Shown here in pieces: positions 34,101-46,989 of a DNA stretch of 64,000 nt. Each line of letters starts with the position of its first letter. Positions within the stretch are counted from its first letter, which is position 1. The position numbers and the translations under genes are program-made. The notes beneath the pieces are model-generated. The model saw only the letters and a list, made by a program, of their open reading frames with translations. It was not told the DNA's origin and made no database searches. This stretch comes from Sisyra terminalis (lineage: Eukaryota; Arthropoda; Insecta; Neuroptera; Sisyridae): assembly GCA_958496175.1 (NCBI GenBank), contig OY292274.1, positions 67,404,630 through 67,468,629 on the forward strand, read 5' to 3'.

Positions 34101-37100
34101 TGGACATATACTTTCGATTGGCACCCTTAAAAAACTTATTTGAATTTTGACCATTTTCGTGAAAAATCAACGATGGTTAACCCACGGTTTTTTTTGACTA
34201 AAAAATTTTATTTTTCAAATTCGAAAAAGATTGTTATATTACCGTTTAATACACTGTTACGAACCCGAAACTGCCCTTGGTTCCACAATCATCCCTTACT
34301 TAGTGGGGTTACAAGCTCTAAAAGTGCGGATGCTTTATAGATTGCTTCTGCCACTTTGGAGGTCGATTTCATCCCTTAAACGTTGTGTATTTGGGGAAAA
34401 ATTTGCACAGCATGCACAGATGGACATATACTTTCGATTGGCACCCTTAAAAAACTTATTTGAATTTTGACCATTTTCGTGAAAAATCAACGATGGTTAA
34501 CCCACGGTTTTTTTTGACTAAAAAATTTTATTTTTCAAATTCGAAAAAGATTGTTATATTATCGTTTAATACACTGTTACGAACCCGAAACTGCCCTTGG
34601 TTCCACAATCATCCCTTACTTAGTGGGGTTACAAGCTCTAAAAGTGCGGATGCTTTATCGATTGCTTCTGCCACTTTGGAGGTCGATTTCATCCCTTAAA
34701 CGTTGTGTATTTGGGGAAAAATTTGCACAGCATGCACAGATGGACATATACTTTCGATTGGCATCCTTAAAAAACTTTTTTGAATTTTGACCATTTTCGT
34801 GAAAAATCAACGATGGTTAACCCACGGTTTTTTTTGACTAAAAAATTTTATTTTTCAAATTCGAAAAAGATTGTTATATTATCGTTTAATACACTGTTAC
34901 GAACCCGAAACTGCCCTTGGTTCCACAATCATCCCTTACTTAGTGGGGTTACAAGCTCTTAAAGTGCGGATGCTTTATCGATTGCTTCTGCCACTTTGGA
35001 GGTCGATTTCATCCCTTAAACGTTGTGTATTTGGGGAAAAATTTGCACAGCATGCACAGATGGACATATACTTTCGATTGGCACCCTTAAAAAACTTATT
35101 TGAATTTTGACCATTTTCGTGAAAAATCAACGATGGTTAACCCACGGTTTTTTTTGACTAAAAAATTTTATTTTTCAAATTCGAAAAAGATTGTTATATT
35201 ATCGTTTAATACACTGTTACGAACCCAAAACTGCCCTTGGTTCCACAATCATCCCTTACTTAGTGGGGTTACAAGCTCTAAAAGTGCGGATGCTTTATCG
35301 ATTGCTTCTGCCACTTTGGAGGTCGATTTCATCCCTTAAACGTTGTGTATTTGGGGAAAAATTTGCACAGCATGCACAGATGGACATATACTTTCGATTG
35401 GCATCCTTAAAAAACTTTTTTGAATTTTGACCATTTTCGTGAAAAATCAACGATGGTTAACCCACGGTTTTTTTTGACTAAAAAATTATATTTTTCAAAT
35501 TCGAAAAAGATTGTTATATTATCGTTTAATACACTGTTACGAACCCGAAACTGCCCTTGGTTCCACAATCATCCCTTACTTAGTGGGGTTACAAGCTCTA
35601 AAAGTGCGGATGCTTTATCGATTGCTTCTGCCACTTTGGAGGTCGATTTCATCCCTTAAACGTTGTGTATTTGGGGAAAAATTTGCACAGCATGCACAGA
35701 TGGACATATACTTTCGATTGGCACCCTTAAAAAACTTATTTGAATTTTGACCATTTTCGTGAAAAATCAACGATGGTTAACCCACGGTTTTTTTTGACTA
35801 AAAAATTTTATTTTTCAAATTCGAAAAAGATTGTTATATTACCGTTTAATACACTGTTACGAACCCGAAACTGCCCTTGGTTCCACAATCATCCCTTACT
35901 TAGTGGGGTTACAAGCTCTAAAAGTGCGGATGCTTTATCGATTGCTTCTGCCACTTTGGAGGTCGATTTCATCCCTTAAACGTTGTGTATTTGGGGAAAA
36001 ATTTGCACAGCATGCACAGATGGACATATACTTTCGATTGGCACCCTTAAAAAACTTATTTGAATTTTGACCATTTTCGTGAAAAATCAACGATGGTTAA
36101 CCCACGGTTTTTTTTGACTAAAAAATTTTATTTTTCAAATTCGAAAAAGATTGTTATATTATCGTTTAATACACTGTTACGAACCCGAAACTGCCCTTGG
36201 TTCCACAATCATCCCTTACTTAGTGGGGTTACAAGCTCTAAAAGTGCGGATGCTTTATCGATTGCTTCTGCCACTTTGGAGGTCGATTTCATCCCTTAAA
36301 CGTTGTGTATTTGGGGAAAAATTTGCACAGCATGCACAGATGGACATATACTTTCGATTGGCATCCTTAAAAAACTTTTTTGAATTTTGACCATTTTCGT
36401 GAAAAATCAACGATGGTTAACCCACGGTTTTTTTTGACTAAAAAATTTTATTTTTCAAATTCGAAAAAGATTGTTATATTATCGTTTAATACACTGTTAC
36501 GAACCCGAAACTGCCCTTGGTTCCACAATCATCCCTTACTTAGTGGGGTTACAAGCTCTAAAAGTGCGGATGCTTTATCGATTGCTTCTGCCACTTTGGA
36601 GGTCGATTTCATCCCTTAAACGTTGTGTATTTGGGGAAAAATTTGCACAGCATGCACAGATGGACATATACTTTCGATTGGCACCCTTAAAAAACTTATT
36701 TGAATTTTGACCATTTTCGTGAAAAATCAACGATGGTTAACCCACGGTTTTTTTTGACTAAAAAATTTTATTTTTCAAATTCGAAAAAGATTGTTATATT
36801 ACCGTTTAATACACTGTTACGAACCCGAAACTGCCCTTGGTTCCACAATCATCCCTTACTTAGTGGGGTTACAAGCTCTAAAAGTGCGGATGCTTTATCG
36901 ATTGCTTCTGCCACTTTGGAGGTCGATTTCATCCCTTAAACGTTGTGTATTTGGGGAAAAATTTGCACAGCATGCACAGATGGACATATACTTTCGATTG
37001 GCACCCTTAAAAAACTTTTTTGAATTTTGACCATTTTCGTGAAAAATCAACGATGGTTAACCCACGGTTTTTTTTGACTAAAAAATTTTATTTTTCAAAT

Positions 37101-40100
37101 TCGAAAAAGATTGTTATATTACCGTTTAATACACTGTTACGAACCCGAAACTGCCCTTGGTTCCACAATCATCCCTTACTTAGTGGGGTTACAAGCTCTA
37201 AAAGTGCGGATGCTTTATCGATTGCTTCTGCCACTTTGGAGGTCGATTTCATCCCTTAAACGTTGTGTATTTGGGGAAAAATTTGCACAGCATGCACAGA
37301 TGGACATATACTTTCGATTGGCACCCTTAAAAAACTTATTTGAATTTTGACCATTTTCGTGAAAAATCAACGATGGTTAACCCACGGTTTTTTTTGACTA
37401 AAAAATTTTATTTTTCAAATTCGAAAAAGATTGTTATATTATCGTTTAATACACTGTTACGAACCCGAAACTGCCCTTGGTTCCACAATCATCCCTTACT
37501 TAGTGGGGTTACAAGCTCTAAAAGTGCGGATGCTTTATCGATTGCTTCTGCCACTTTGGAGGTCGATTTCATCCCTTAAACGTTGTGTATTTGGGGAAAA
37601 ATTTGCACAGCATGCACAGATGGACATATACTTTCGATTGGCATCCTTAAAAAACTTTTTTGAATTTTGACCATTTTCGTGAAAAATCAACGATGGTTAA
37701 CCCACGGTTTTTTTTGACTAAAAAATTTTATTTTTCAAATTCGAAAAAGATTGTTATATTATCGTTTAATACACTGTTACGAACCCGAAACTGCCCTTGG
37801 TTCCACAATCATCCCTTACTTAGTGGGGTTACAAGCTCTAAAAGTGCGGATGCTTTATCGATTGCTTCTGCCACTTTGGAGGTCGATTTCATCCCTTAAA
37901 CGTTGTGTATTTGGGGAAAAATTTGCACAGCATGCACAGATGGACATATACTTTCGATTGGCATCCTTAAAAAACTTTTTTGAATTTTGACCATTTTCGT
38001 GAAAAATCAACGATGGTTAACCCACGGTTTTTTTTGACTAAAAAATTATATTTTTCAAATTCGAAAAAGATTGTTATATTATCGTTTAATACACTGTTAC
38101 GAACCCAAAACTGCCCTTGGTTCCACAATCATCCCTTACTTAGTGGGGTTACAAACTCTAAAAGTGCGGATGCTTTATCGATTGCTTCTGCCACTTTGGA
38201 GGTCGATTTCATCCCTTAAACGTTGTGTATTTGGGGAAAAATTTGCACAGCATGCACAGATGGACATATACTTTCGATTGGCATCCTTAAAAAACTTTTT
38301 TGAATTTTGACCATTTTCGTGAAAAATCAACGATGGTTAACCCACGGATTTTTTGGACTAAAAAATTTTATTTTTCAAATTCGAAAAAGATTGTTATATT
38401 ATCGTTTAATACACTGTTACGAACCCGAAACTGCCCTTGGTTCCACAATCATCCCTTACTTAGTGGGGTTACAAGCCCGAAAAGTGCGGATGTTTTATCG
38501 ATTGCTTCTGCCACTTTGGAGGTCGATTTCATCCCTTAAACGTTGTGTATTTGGGGAAAAATTTGCACAGCATGCACAGATGGACATATACTTTCGATTG
38601 GCATCCTTAAAAAACTTTTTTGAATTTTGACCATTTTCGTGAAAAATCAACGATGGTTAACCCACGGTTTTTTTTGACTAAAAAATTTTTTGTTTCAAAT
38701 TCGAAAAAGATTGTTATATTATCGTTTAATACACTGTTACGAACCCGAAACTGCCCTTGGTTCAACAATCATCCCTTACTTAGTGGGGTTACAAGCTCTA
38801 AAAGTGCGGATGCTTTATCGATTGCTTCTGCCACTTGGGAGGTCGATTTCATCCCTTAAACGTTGTGTATTTGGGGAAAAATTTGCACAGCATGCACAGA
38901 TGGACGTATACTTTCGATTGGTATCCTTAAAAAACTTTTTTGAATTTTGACCATTTTCGTGAAAAATCAACGATGGTTAACCCACGGTTTTTTTTGACTA
39001 AAAAATTTTATTTTTCAAATTCGAAAAAGATTGTTATATTATCGTTTAATACACTGTTACGAACCCGAAACTGCCCTTGGTTCCACAATCATCCCTTACT
39101 TAGTGGGGTTACAAGCTCTAAAAGTGCGGATGCTTTATCGATTGCTTCTGCCACTTTGGAGGTCGATTTCATCCCTTAAACGTTGTGTATTTGGGGAAAA
39201 ATTTGCACAGCATGCACAGATGGACATATACTTTCGATTGGCATCCTTAAAAAACTTTTTTGAATTTTGACCATTTTCGTGAAAAATCAACGATGGTTAA
39301 CCCACGGTTTTTTTTGACTAAAAAATTTTATTTTTCAAATTCGAAAAAGATTGTTATATTATCGTTTAATACACTGTTACGAACCCGAAACTGCCCTTGG
39401 TTCCACAATCATCCCTTACTTAGTGGGGTTACAAGCTCTAAAAGTGCGGATGCTTTATCGATTGCTTCTGCCACTTTGGAGGTCGATTTCATCCCTTAAA
39501 CGTTGTGTATTTGGGGAAAAATTTGCACAGCATGCACAGATGGACATATACTTTCGATTGGCATCCTTAAAAAACTTTTTTGAATTTTGACCATTTTCGT
39601 GAAAAATCAACGATGGTTAACCCACGGTTTTTTTTGACTAAAAAATTATATTTTTCAAATTCGAAAAAGATTGTTATATTATCGTTTAATACACTGTTAC
39701 GAACCCAAAACTGCCCTTGGTTCCACAATCATCCCTTACTTAGTGGGGTTACAAACTCTAAAAGTGCGGATGCTTTATCGATTGCTTCTGCCACTTTGGA
39801 GGTCGATTTCATCCCTTAAACGTTGTGTATTTGGGGAAAAATTTGCACAGCATGCACAGATGGACATATACTTTCGATTGGCATCCTTAAAAAACTTTTT
39901 TGAATTTTGACCATTTTCGTGAAAAATCAACGATGGTTAACCCACGGATTTTTTGGACTAAAAAATTTTATTTTTCAAATTCGAAAAAGATTGTTATATT
40001 ATCGTTTAATACACTGTTACGAACCCGAAACTGCCCTTGGTTCCACAATCATCCCTTACTTAGTGGGGTTACAAGCCCGAAAAGTGCGGATGTTTTATCG

Positions 40101-43100
40101 ATTGCTTCTGCCACTTTGGAGGTCGATTTCATCCCTTAAACGTTGTGTATTTGGGGAAAAATTTGCACAGCATGCACAGATGGACATATACTTTCGATTG
40201 GCATCCTTAAAAAACTTTTTTGAATTTTGACCATTTTCGTGAAAAATCAACGATGGTTAACCCACGGTTTTTTTTGACTAAAAAATTTTTTGTTTCAAAT
40301 TCGAAAAAGATTGTTATATTATCGTTTAATACACTGTTACGAACCCGAAACTGCCCTTGGTTCAACAATCATCCCTTACTTAGTGGGGTTACAAGCTCTA
40401 AAAGTGCGGATGCTTTATCGATTGCTTCTGCCACTTGGGAGGTCGATTTCATCCCTTAAACGTTGTGTATTTGGGGAAAAATTTGCACAGCATGCACAGA
40501 TGGACGTATACTTTCGATTGGTATCCTTAAAAAACTTTTTTGAATTTTGACCATTTTCGTGAAAAATCAACGATGGTTAACCCACGGTTTTTTTTGACTA
40601 AAAAATTTTATTTTTCAAATTCGAAAAAGATTGTTATATTATCATTTAATACACTGTTACGAACCCGAAACTGGCCTTGGTTCCACAATCATCCCTTACT
40701 TAGTGGGGTTACAAGCTCTAAAAGTGCGGATGCTTTATCGATTGCTTCTGCCACTTTGGAGGTCGATTTCATCCCTTAAACGTTGTGTATTTGGGGAAAA
40801 ATTTGCACAGCATGCACAGATGGACATATACTTTCGATTGGCATCCTTAAAAAACTTTTTTGAATTTTGACCATTTTCGTGAAAAATCAACGATGGTTAA
40901 CCCACGGTTTTTTTTGACTAAAAAATTTTATTTTTCAAATTCGAAAAAGATTGTTATATTACCGTTTAATACACTGTTACGAACCCGAAACTGCCCTTGG
41001 TTCCACAATCATCCCTTACTTAGTGGGGTTACAAGCTCTAAAAGTGCGGATGCTTTATCGATTGCTTCTGCCACTTTGGAGGTCGATTTCATCCCTTAAA
41101 CGTTGTGTATTTGGGGAAAAATTTGCACAGCATGCACAGATGGACATATACTTTCGATTGGCACCCTTAAAAAACTTATTTGAATTTTGACCATTTTCGT
41201 GAAAAATCAACGATGGTTAACCCACGGTTTTTTTTGACTAAAAAATTTTATTTTTCAAATTCGAAAAAGATTGTTATATTATCGTTTAATACACTGTTAC
41301 GAACCCGAAACTGCCCTTGGTTCCACAATCATCCCTTACTTAGTGGGGTTACAAGCTCTAAAAGTGCGGATGCTTTATCGATTGCTTCTGCCACTTTGGA
41401 GGTCGATTTCATCCCTTAAACGTTGTGTATTTGGGGAAAAATTTGCACAGCATGCACAGATGGACATATACTTTCGATTGGCATCCTTAAAAAACTTTTT
41501 TGAATTTTGACCATTTTCGTGAAAAATCAACGATGGTTAACCCACGGTTTTTTTTGACTAAAAAATTTTATTTTTCAAATTCGAAAAAGATTGTTATATT
41601 ATCGTTTAATACACTGTTACGAACCCGAAACTGCCCTTGGTTCCACAATCATCCCTTACTTAGTGGGGTTACAAGCTCTAAAAGTGCGGATGCTTTATCG
41701 ATTGCTTCTGCCACTTTGGAGGTCGATTTCATCCCTTAAACGTTGTGTATTTGGGGAAAAATTTGCACAGCATGCACAGATGGACATATACTTTCGATTG
41801 GCATCCTTAAAAAACTTTTTTGAATTTTGACCATTTTCGTGAAAAATCAACGATGGTTAACCCACGGTTTTTTTTGACTAAAAAATTATATTTTTCAAAT
41901 TCGAAAAAGATTGTTATATTATCGTTTAATACACTGTTACGAACCCAAAACTGCCCTTGGTTCCACAATCATCCCTTACTTAGTGGGGTTACAAACTCTA
42001 AAAGTGCGGATGCTTTATCGATTGCTTCTGCCACTTTGGAGGTCGATTTCATCCCTTAAACGTTGTGTATTTGGGGAAAAATTTGCACAGCATGCACAGA
42101 TGGACATATACTTTCGATTGGCATCCTTAAAAAACTTTTTTGAATTTTGACCATTTTCGTGAAAAATCAACGATGGTTAAACCCACGGATTTTTTGGACT
42201 AAAAAATTTTATTTTTCAAATTCGAAAAAGATTGTTATATTATCGTTTAATACACTGTTACGAACCCGAAACTGCCCTTGGTTCCACAATCATCCCTTAC
42301 TTAGTGGGGTTACAAGCCCGAAAAGTGCGGATGTTTTATCGATTGCTTCTGCCACTTTGGAGGTCGATTTCATCCCTTAAACGTTGTGTATTTGGGGAAA
42401 AATTTGCACAGCATGCACAGATGGACATATACTTTCGATTGGCATCCTTAAAAAACTTTTTTGAATTTTGACCATTTTCGTGAAAAATCAACGATGGTTA
42501 ACCCACGGTTTTTTTTGACTAAAAAATTTTTTGTTTCAAATTCGAAAAAGATTGTTATATTATCGTTTAATACACTGTTACGAACCCGAAACTGCCCTTG
42601 GTTCAACAATCATCCCTTACTTAGTGGGGTTACAAGCTCTAAAAGTGCGGATGCTTTATCGATTGCTTCTGCCACTTGGGAGGTCGATTTCATCCCTTAA
42701 ACGTTGTGTATTTGGGGAAAAATTTGCACAGCATGCACAGATGGACGTATACTTTCGATTGGTATCCTTAAAAAACTTTTTTGAATTTTGACCATTTTCG
42801 TGAAAAATCAACGATGGTTAACCCACGGTTTTTTTTGACTAAAAAATTTTATTTTTCAAATTCGAAAAAGATTGTTATATTATCATTTAATACACTGTTA
42901 CGAACCCGAAACTGGCCTTGGTTCCACAATCATCCCTTACTTAGTGGGGTTAGAAGCTCTAAAAGTGCGGATGCTTTATCGATTGCTTCTGCCACTTTGG
43001 AGGTCGATTTCATCCCTTAAACGTTGTGTATTTGGGGAAAAATTTGCACAGCATGCACAGATGGACATATACTTTCGATTGGCATCCTTAAAAAACTTTT

Positions 43101-43363
43101 TTGAATTTTTACCATTTTCGTGAAAAATCAACGATGGTTAACCCACGGTTTTTTTTGACTAAAAAATTTTATTTTTCAAATTCGAAAAAGATTGTTATAT
43201 TATCGTTGTATACATTGTTACGAACCCGAAACTGCACTTGGTTTGAAAATCATCCCTCACATATCGATGTACAAGTGATTAAAGATTCGAGGGATTGATG
43301 AGTTCTTCTGGCACTCTGATCGTCGATTTCATCCCTTAAAAGAGCTTTGTTTTTGGAAAAATT
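31148..43363 (+). repeat. 320-bp satellite array, about 38 near-identical copies
   Basis: The unit GAATTTTGACCATTTTCGTG recurs every 320 bp from about 31260 to 43101 (one unit is 321 bp, from an extra A near 42180). Copies differ by a few substitutions, for example GGCATCC/GGCACCC, CTTTTT/CTTATT and ACCCGAAA/ACCCAAAA. Combinations of these variants repeat as higher-order blocks of 1,600 and 2,240 bp. The first and last units are partial and diverged. Two open frames of 79 residues recur in each unit, but they start at TTG or out of context, overlap each other, and 320 is not a multiple of three, so I do not call genes. Confidence 0.97.
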
Positions 43364-46300
43364 TAATATAATATAATATTTAAATATAAAATATATCTAA
43401 ACAAGTATCTTGAAAACATAATTTGTCTTTAATTTGTTTTTTATAATTAAAAATATTTTCTGAATTAAAAACTTTCTGAAAATATTCAATACACTAATCG
43501 GGAGGGTTGGTTTTTGATACAAGGAATGGAATTCGATGGGAAACTATAAACTATTCATAAAAAATTTTATTTTTCACATACAACTGTTTATTGAGACAAT
43601 ATTATATAAATCAGTCCTCACATAAATTAATGTTTGAAAATCTGGCTTTTATAAACATAGAAATGTATAATTCATAGTTAGATACTCGTCGAGCTGTCCG
43701 GAATAGTTAACTTATCATTACATGAAAATGTAGGGTAGGTACTAACAATAATACGCCAAATTGCATTTTTCATTTCGCTCGTTCACACTAATTTTGTTTA
43801 GATCTGATCTGTGGTTGTGTTTGTGTTGTTCGAGAATTGGTGAAAAAAGCGAAATCTTCTTTCATTTTATTTTTAATTAAAAACGTAATCATAATATTAA
43901 ATATAGATAGCGAAATTATTTAACCGATTATTACTTTTACTTAAAACGAATCCAACTTTCCTATTTTTAATTAGCTTTACTTTATAAAAAGAAAAAAATA
44001 GAAATAAAAAGAGAAATTATTATGTATGTATGCATGTACTTATATATGTATTATATAAATACAATCCTTGACAAATGTGTGAGAAGAATCAATTTTACTA
44101 ATTATATTTTCATTCGTCCTAAGTGTTTATTTTATTTGTATTATATTGTAGTTTTCCTATTTTATAATTGTAGTATTAATTTTTTTTGTTTGTTAAAAAT
44201 CGGGCGTGCAAATGGTGTGAGTCAATGTTTTTAGCTGTAAAGAAAGTGTTTGTATTCCTCGATTCTATAGAAGTACAGAGCAAAAAAAAAAACACAGGCC
44301 TTAGGTATGTCAATAACAGAAGTATGCGCTAGTCATCATTAACTCCTTAAATTACTGCTAAAATATTACATCACATCGCAAAATGCATATTTGCAGGAAT
44401 AAAATATATTTTATATTAATAGTCATATAAAAATTTTTACTCAATATCTATCGAGAGAGTAAAACGAGCACAAGCTCAACTATATTATTCCCATTTTCCA
44501 GTTTTGTTCTTCTAAATCAATTTCAATCACATTCGCTTATTAAGACACTCAAATCAATCTCATCCCTAAACTCCAAACAATTTCCGATTAAAAAAAATAG
44601 TAAAACCCATTAATCTATCATAAAAATTATCATTCAAAATATATTAATTTTTTTCGATCTAAAGCTCACGTTTTTCAAACCGTTTCACGTTTCATAGAAA
44701 TATCAAAATTTCTCATACATAACAATTTTTTTTTAAACCTAACTACTTAATTATATATCAACAGTCTTAACAAATTGCTTTCTAAGATAATTTTCTTTTT
44801 TTTTTTTTTGGTCACATTAAGTATTTATTTTTAATACCTTGTGATTTTAATAAGGCTTTGTTTGGCTTCGTTGCGTTTCCATATCTTAAAAATACCATTT
44901 TCCGTGTTTTACAAAGATAACGTTTGACAATAGATTATCGATCAAAGAATCTGCCGGATAAGTATATGAAAATTGCAACAAACATTTTCCGTTTCGTTTT
45001 TCTTGTACACTTTTCATAGACTTCTTCTGGAAGAGCCTTTTTCCATTACATAAAATTCAAATATATAAACTCTCAACATTAATTTCCAATTGTTCCAAAA
45101 ATGATATATAATTGAGCCTGTGCTTACAGCGATTTTTTTCCCATCGTACAACAAAGGATGTGATATACACGTCAATTTTCCTTCATGAGTTACATGAGAA
45201 AATGGGCGACATTTCTCATACGTTTTTTTTTTTAAATTTTTTTACTTTTTCTCTTTTCAATATTTTTTTTTTTGTATTGTTAAATTCTTATTTAGGAAAA
45301 AAGAAACTGCACATTTGGAGGCTGATGCGCCTTGTTTCGTCTATTACTTAAAAACTACGACACAAGAAGAAGAAGAAGAAGAAGAGAAGAATGATTTGTG
45401 AAATTAAAAAAAAAATTGCTTTATATTTTATATATATAAAGTTATGTTTAGAATTAAAAAATAGTTAAAACACATTAATTAAATTAATAAAAAAAAAGGA
45501 GGGGGGGAGGCGATATATCCAACTCGCATAATCAAGTGTGAGCCTAGTGAAGGAGCCGAAAACCAAAAAGCGCTTCGTTTACTTTTCTTTTGAATCGATA
45601 CGAACCACTTGAATTTTTTCGTCTTTTTTTTTCTTTTTTTGTTTTGTATAGTTATTGTAATGTTAGACATATAAAAACGGGATAACGATATTTTAAAAAG
45701 AATATTATTAATAATATAATAATAATAATAATAATAATTAATCAACATCCTTATCATATTTACCATATTTAAAGCATTCAAAATATTTTTTTTTTTTAGT
45801 TCAACATATACAAAATTTTAAATATTTTTTTTTTCAAAAGAAAATATGAAATTTTTAATTTCATCGTACAAATTTTTTCAAGACATTGGGCAAAGATAAT
45901 AAAATTAAAAAAGAAAAACACTAATTGCAGATACACATAGATGGTAACGACATATCGACATTATAATTTTACTCGATTACAACTAAAATATACATAATTA
46001 GTTTAAAACATTTCATCATATCATATATTTATTGTCTATTCTCGGACATTCTAAGCTCTTTAATTGAAAATTGTTGCAAGTATTCCATACGATTCCAATG
46101 CTACAATTGATCAATTGAAAAACTGATTTGATTAAAACGGCAAACAAGCATTTCTCTGCATTGCAAATTTTGTATGGAATACTTACAACACTTCTTCTAC
46201 GTAAACTAATCAATATGCGTTACCATATGCATATGCAAAATAACAACGAAAGTACTAATTTCAAATTAAAACGAAAAGTGCGGGGGGGATCTTTTTTTTT

Positions 46301-46774
46301 TTTATATAATTATTGAAAAAAGGGGGCAGATTTATATTTTGGTTATTTATTCAATTGATAGTTATACTAGTTATTAAATATGAAAACGTTTTTGCTGGCG
46401 AAACAATGGGGTGGATAATACACGATTATCATTGATGGCGATTTTGGTGATTTTGTGGCCGTTATTTTTTTTTTAAATTTATTTATAAATTATATCGCAG
46501 CATTCATTATCGATTTGGTTGAAATTGCGGTGAGACACATTAACTCTCTCGCTACACTGCGAAACTTGCAATTTTGTTCATTTTTGCCGAAAAATTCTTT
46601 AAACTTCTCTAAGAGATTTTCTTTTTTGTTTAGTTATAATTAATTATATACAAGAGGAGCACATATTTGCGAAAAGTTTTTGTTTTTTTGTTTTCTAATA
46701 GAAACGTAGCGTTTTCTTGAATTTTAGTAGTTTTAAAGTGGTTTCAGTGTTCTGCTGGTCGTCAAGTTTTCCGT
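43364..46774 (-). other. Probable Syncrip 3' UTR and downstream DNA
   Basis: No exon or transposon end is seen. The part next to the Syncrip stop (46775) is likely its 3' UTR; several plus-strand TTTATT (minus AATAAA) occur, for example near 46346 and 46476, and I cannot say which is used. Simple repeats: GAA at about 45365-45388 and TAA at about 45713-45742. Confidence 0.4.
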
Positions 46775-46989
46775 TTAGCTCCAGGTTTGATAGGCGTCTT
46801 GGTGCCATGTATTTTGATCGCCACCGCCGCCACCGCCACCGCCATTCAAGCCAACGCCGACTAATGGTTGTTGGACCAATGGTGCACTGCCCCATCCACC
46901 ACCGGCACTGCCACCTTGTTGCTGCTGTTGTTGATAACGTCTTTTCGAGTCCCCTTGATTCTGATTTCCCCCGTCCAGTTTTCGTTTAC
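46775..46989 (-). CDS. Syp: Syp terminal exon
   Basis: The acceptor TGTGGAAATAG precedes GTAAACGAAAACTGG at 46989. It encodes 70 residues after the split Gly, with a Gln run (YQQQQQQGG) and a Gly run (LNGGGGGGGGDQN), ending YQTWS and TAA. Confidence 0.88.

Noticed and set aside
31260..43298. Repeated 79- and 86-residue open frames in every satellite unit
   Set aside because: They start at TTG or in overlapping frames, are present only because the monomer is homogeneous, and cannot read through since 320 is not divisible by three. No domain is seen.
31148..43363. CRISPR-like array
   Set aside because: The repeats are 320 bp and contiguous with no unique spacers, and the genome is eukaryotic.
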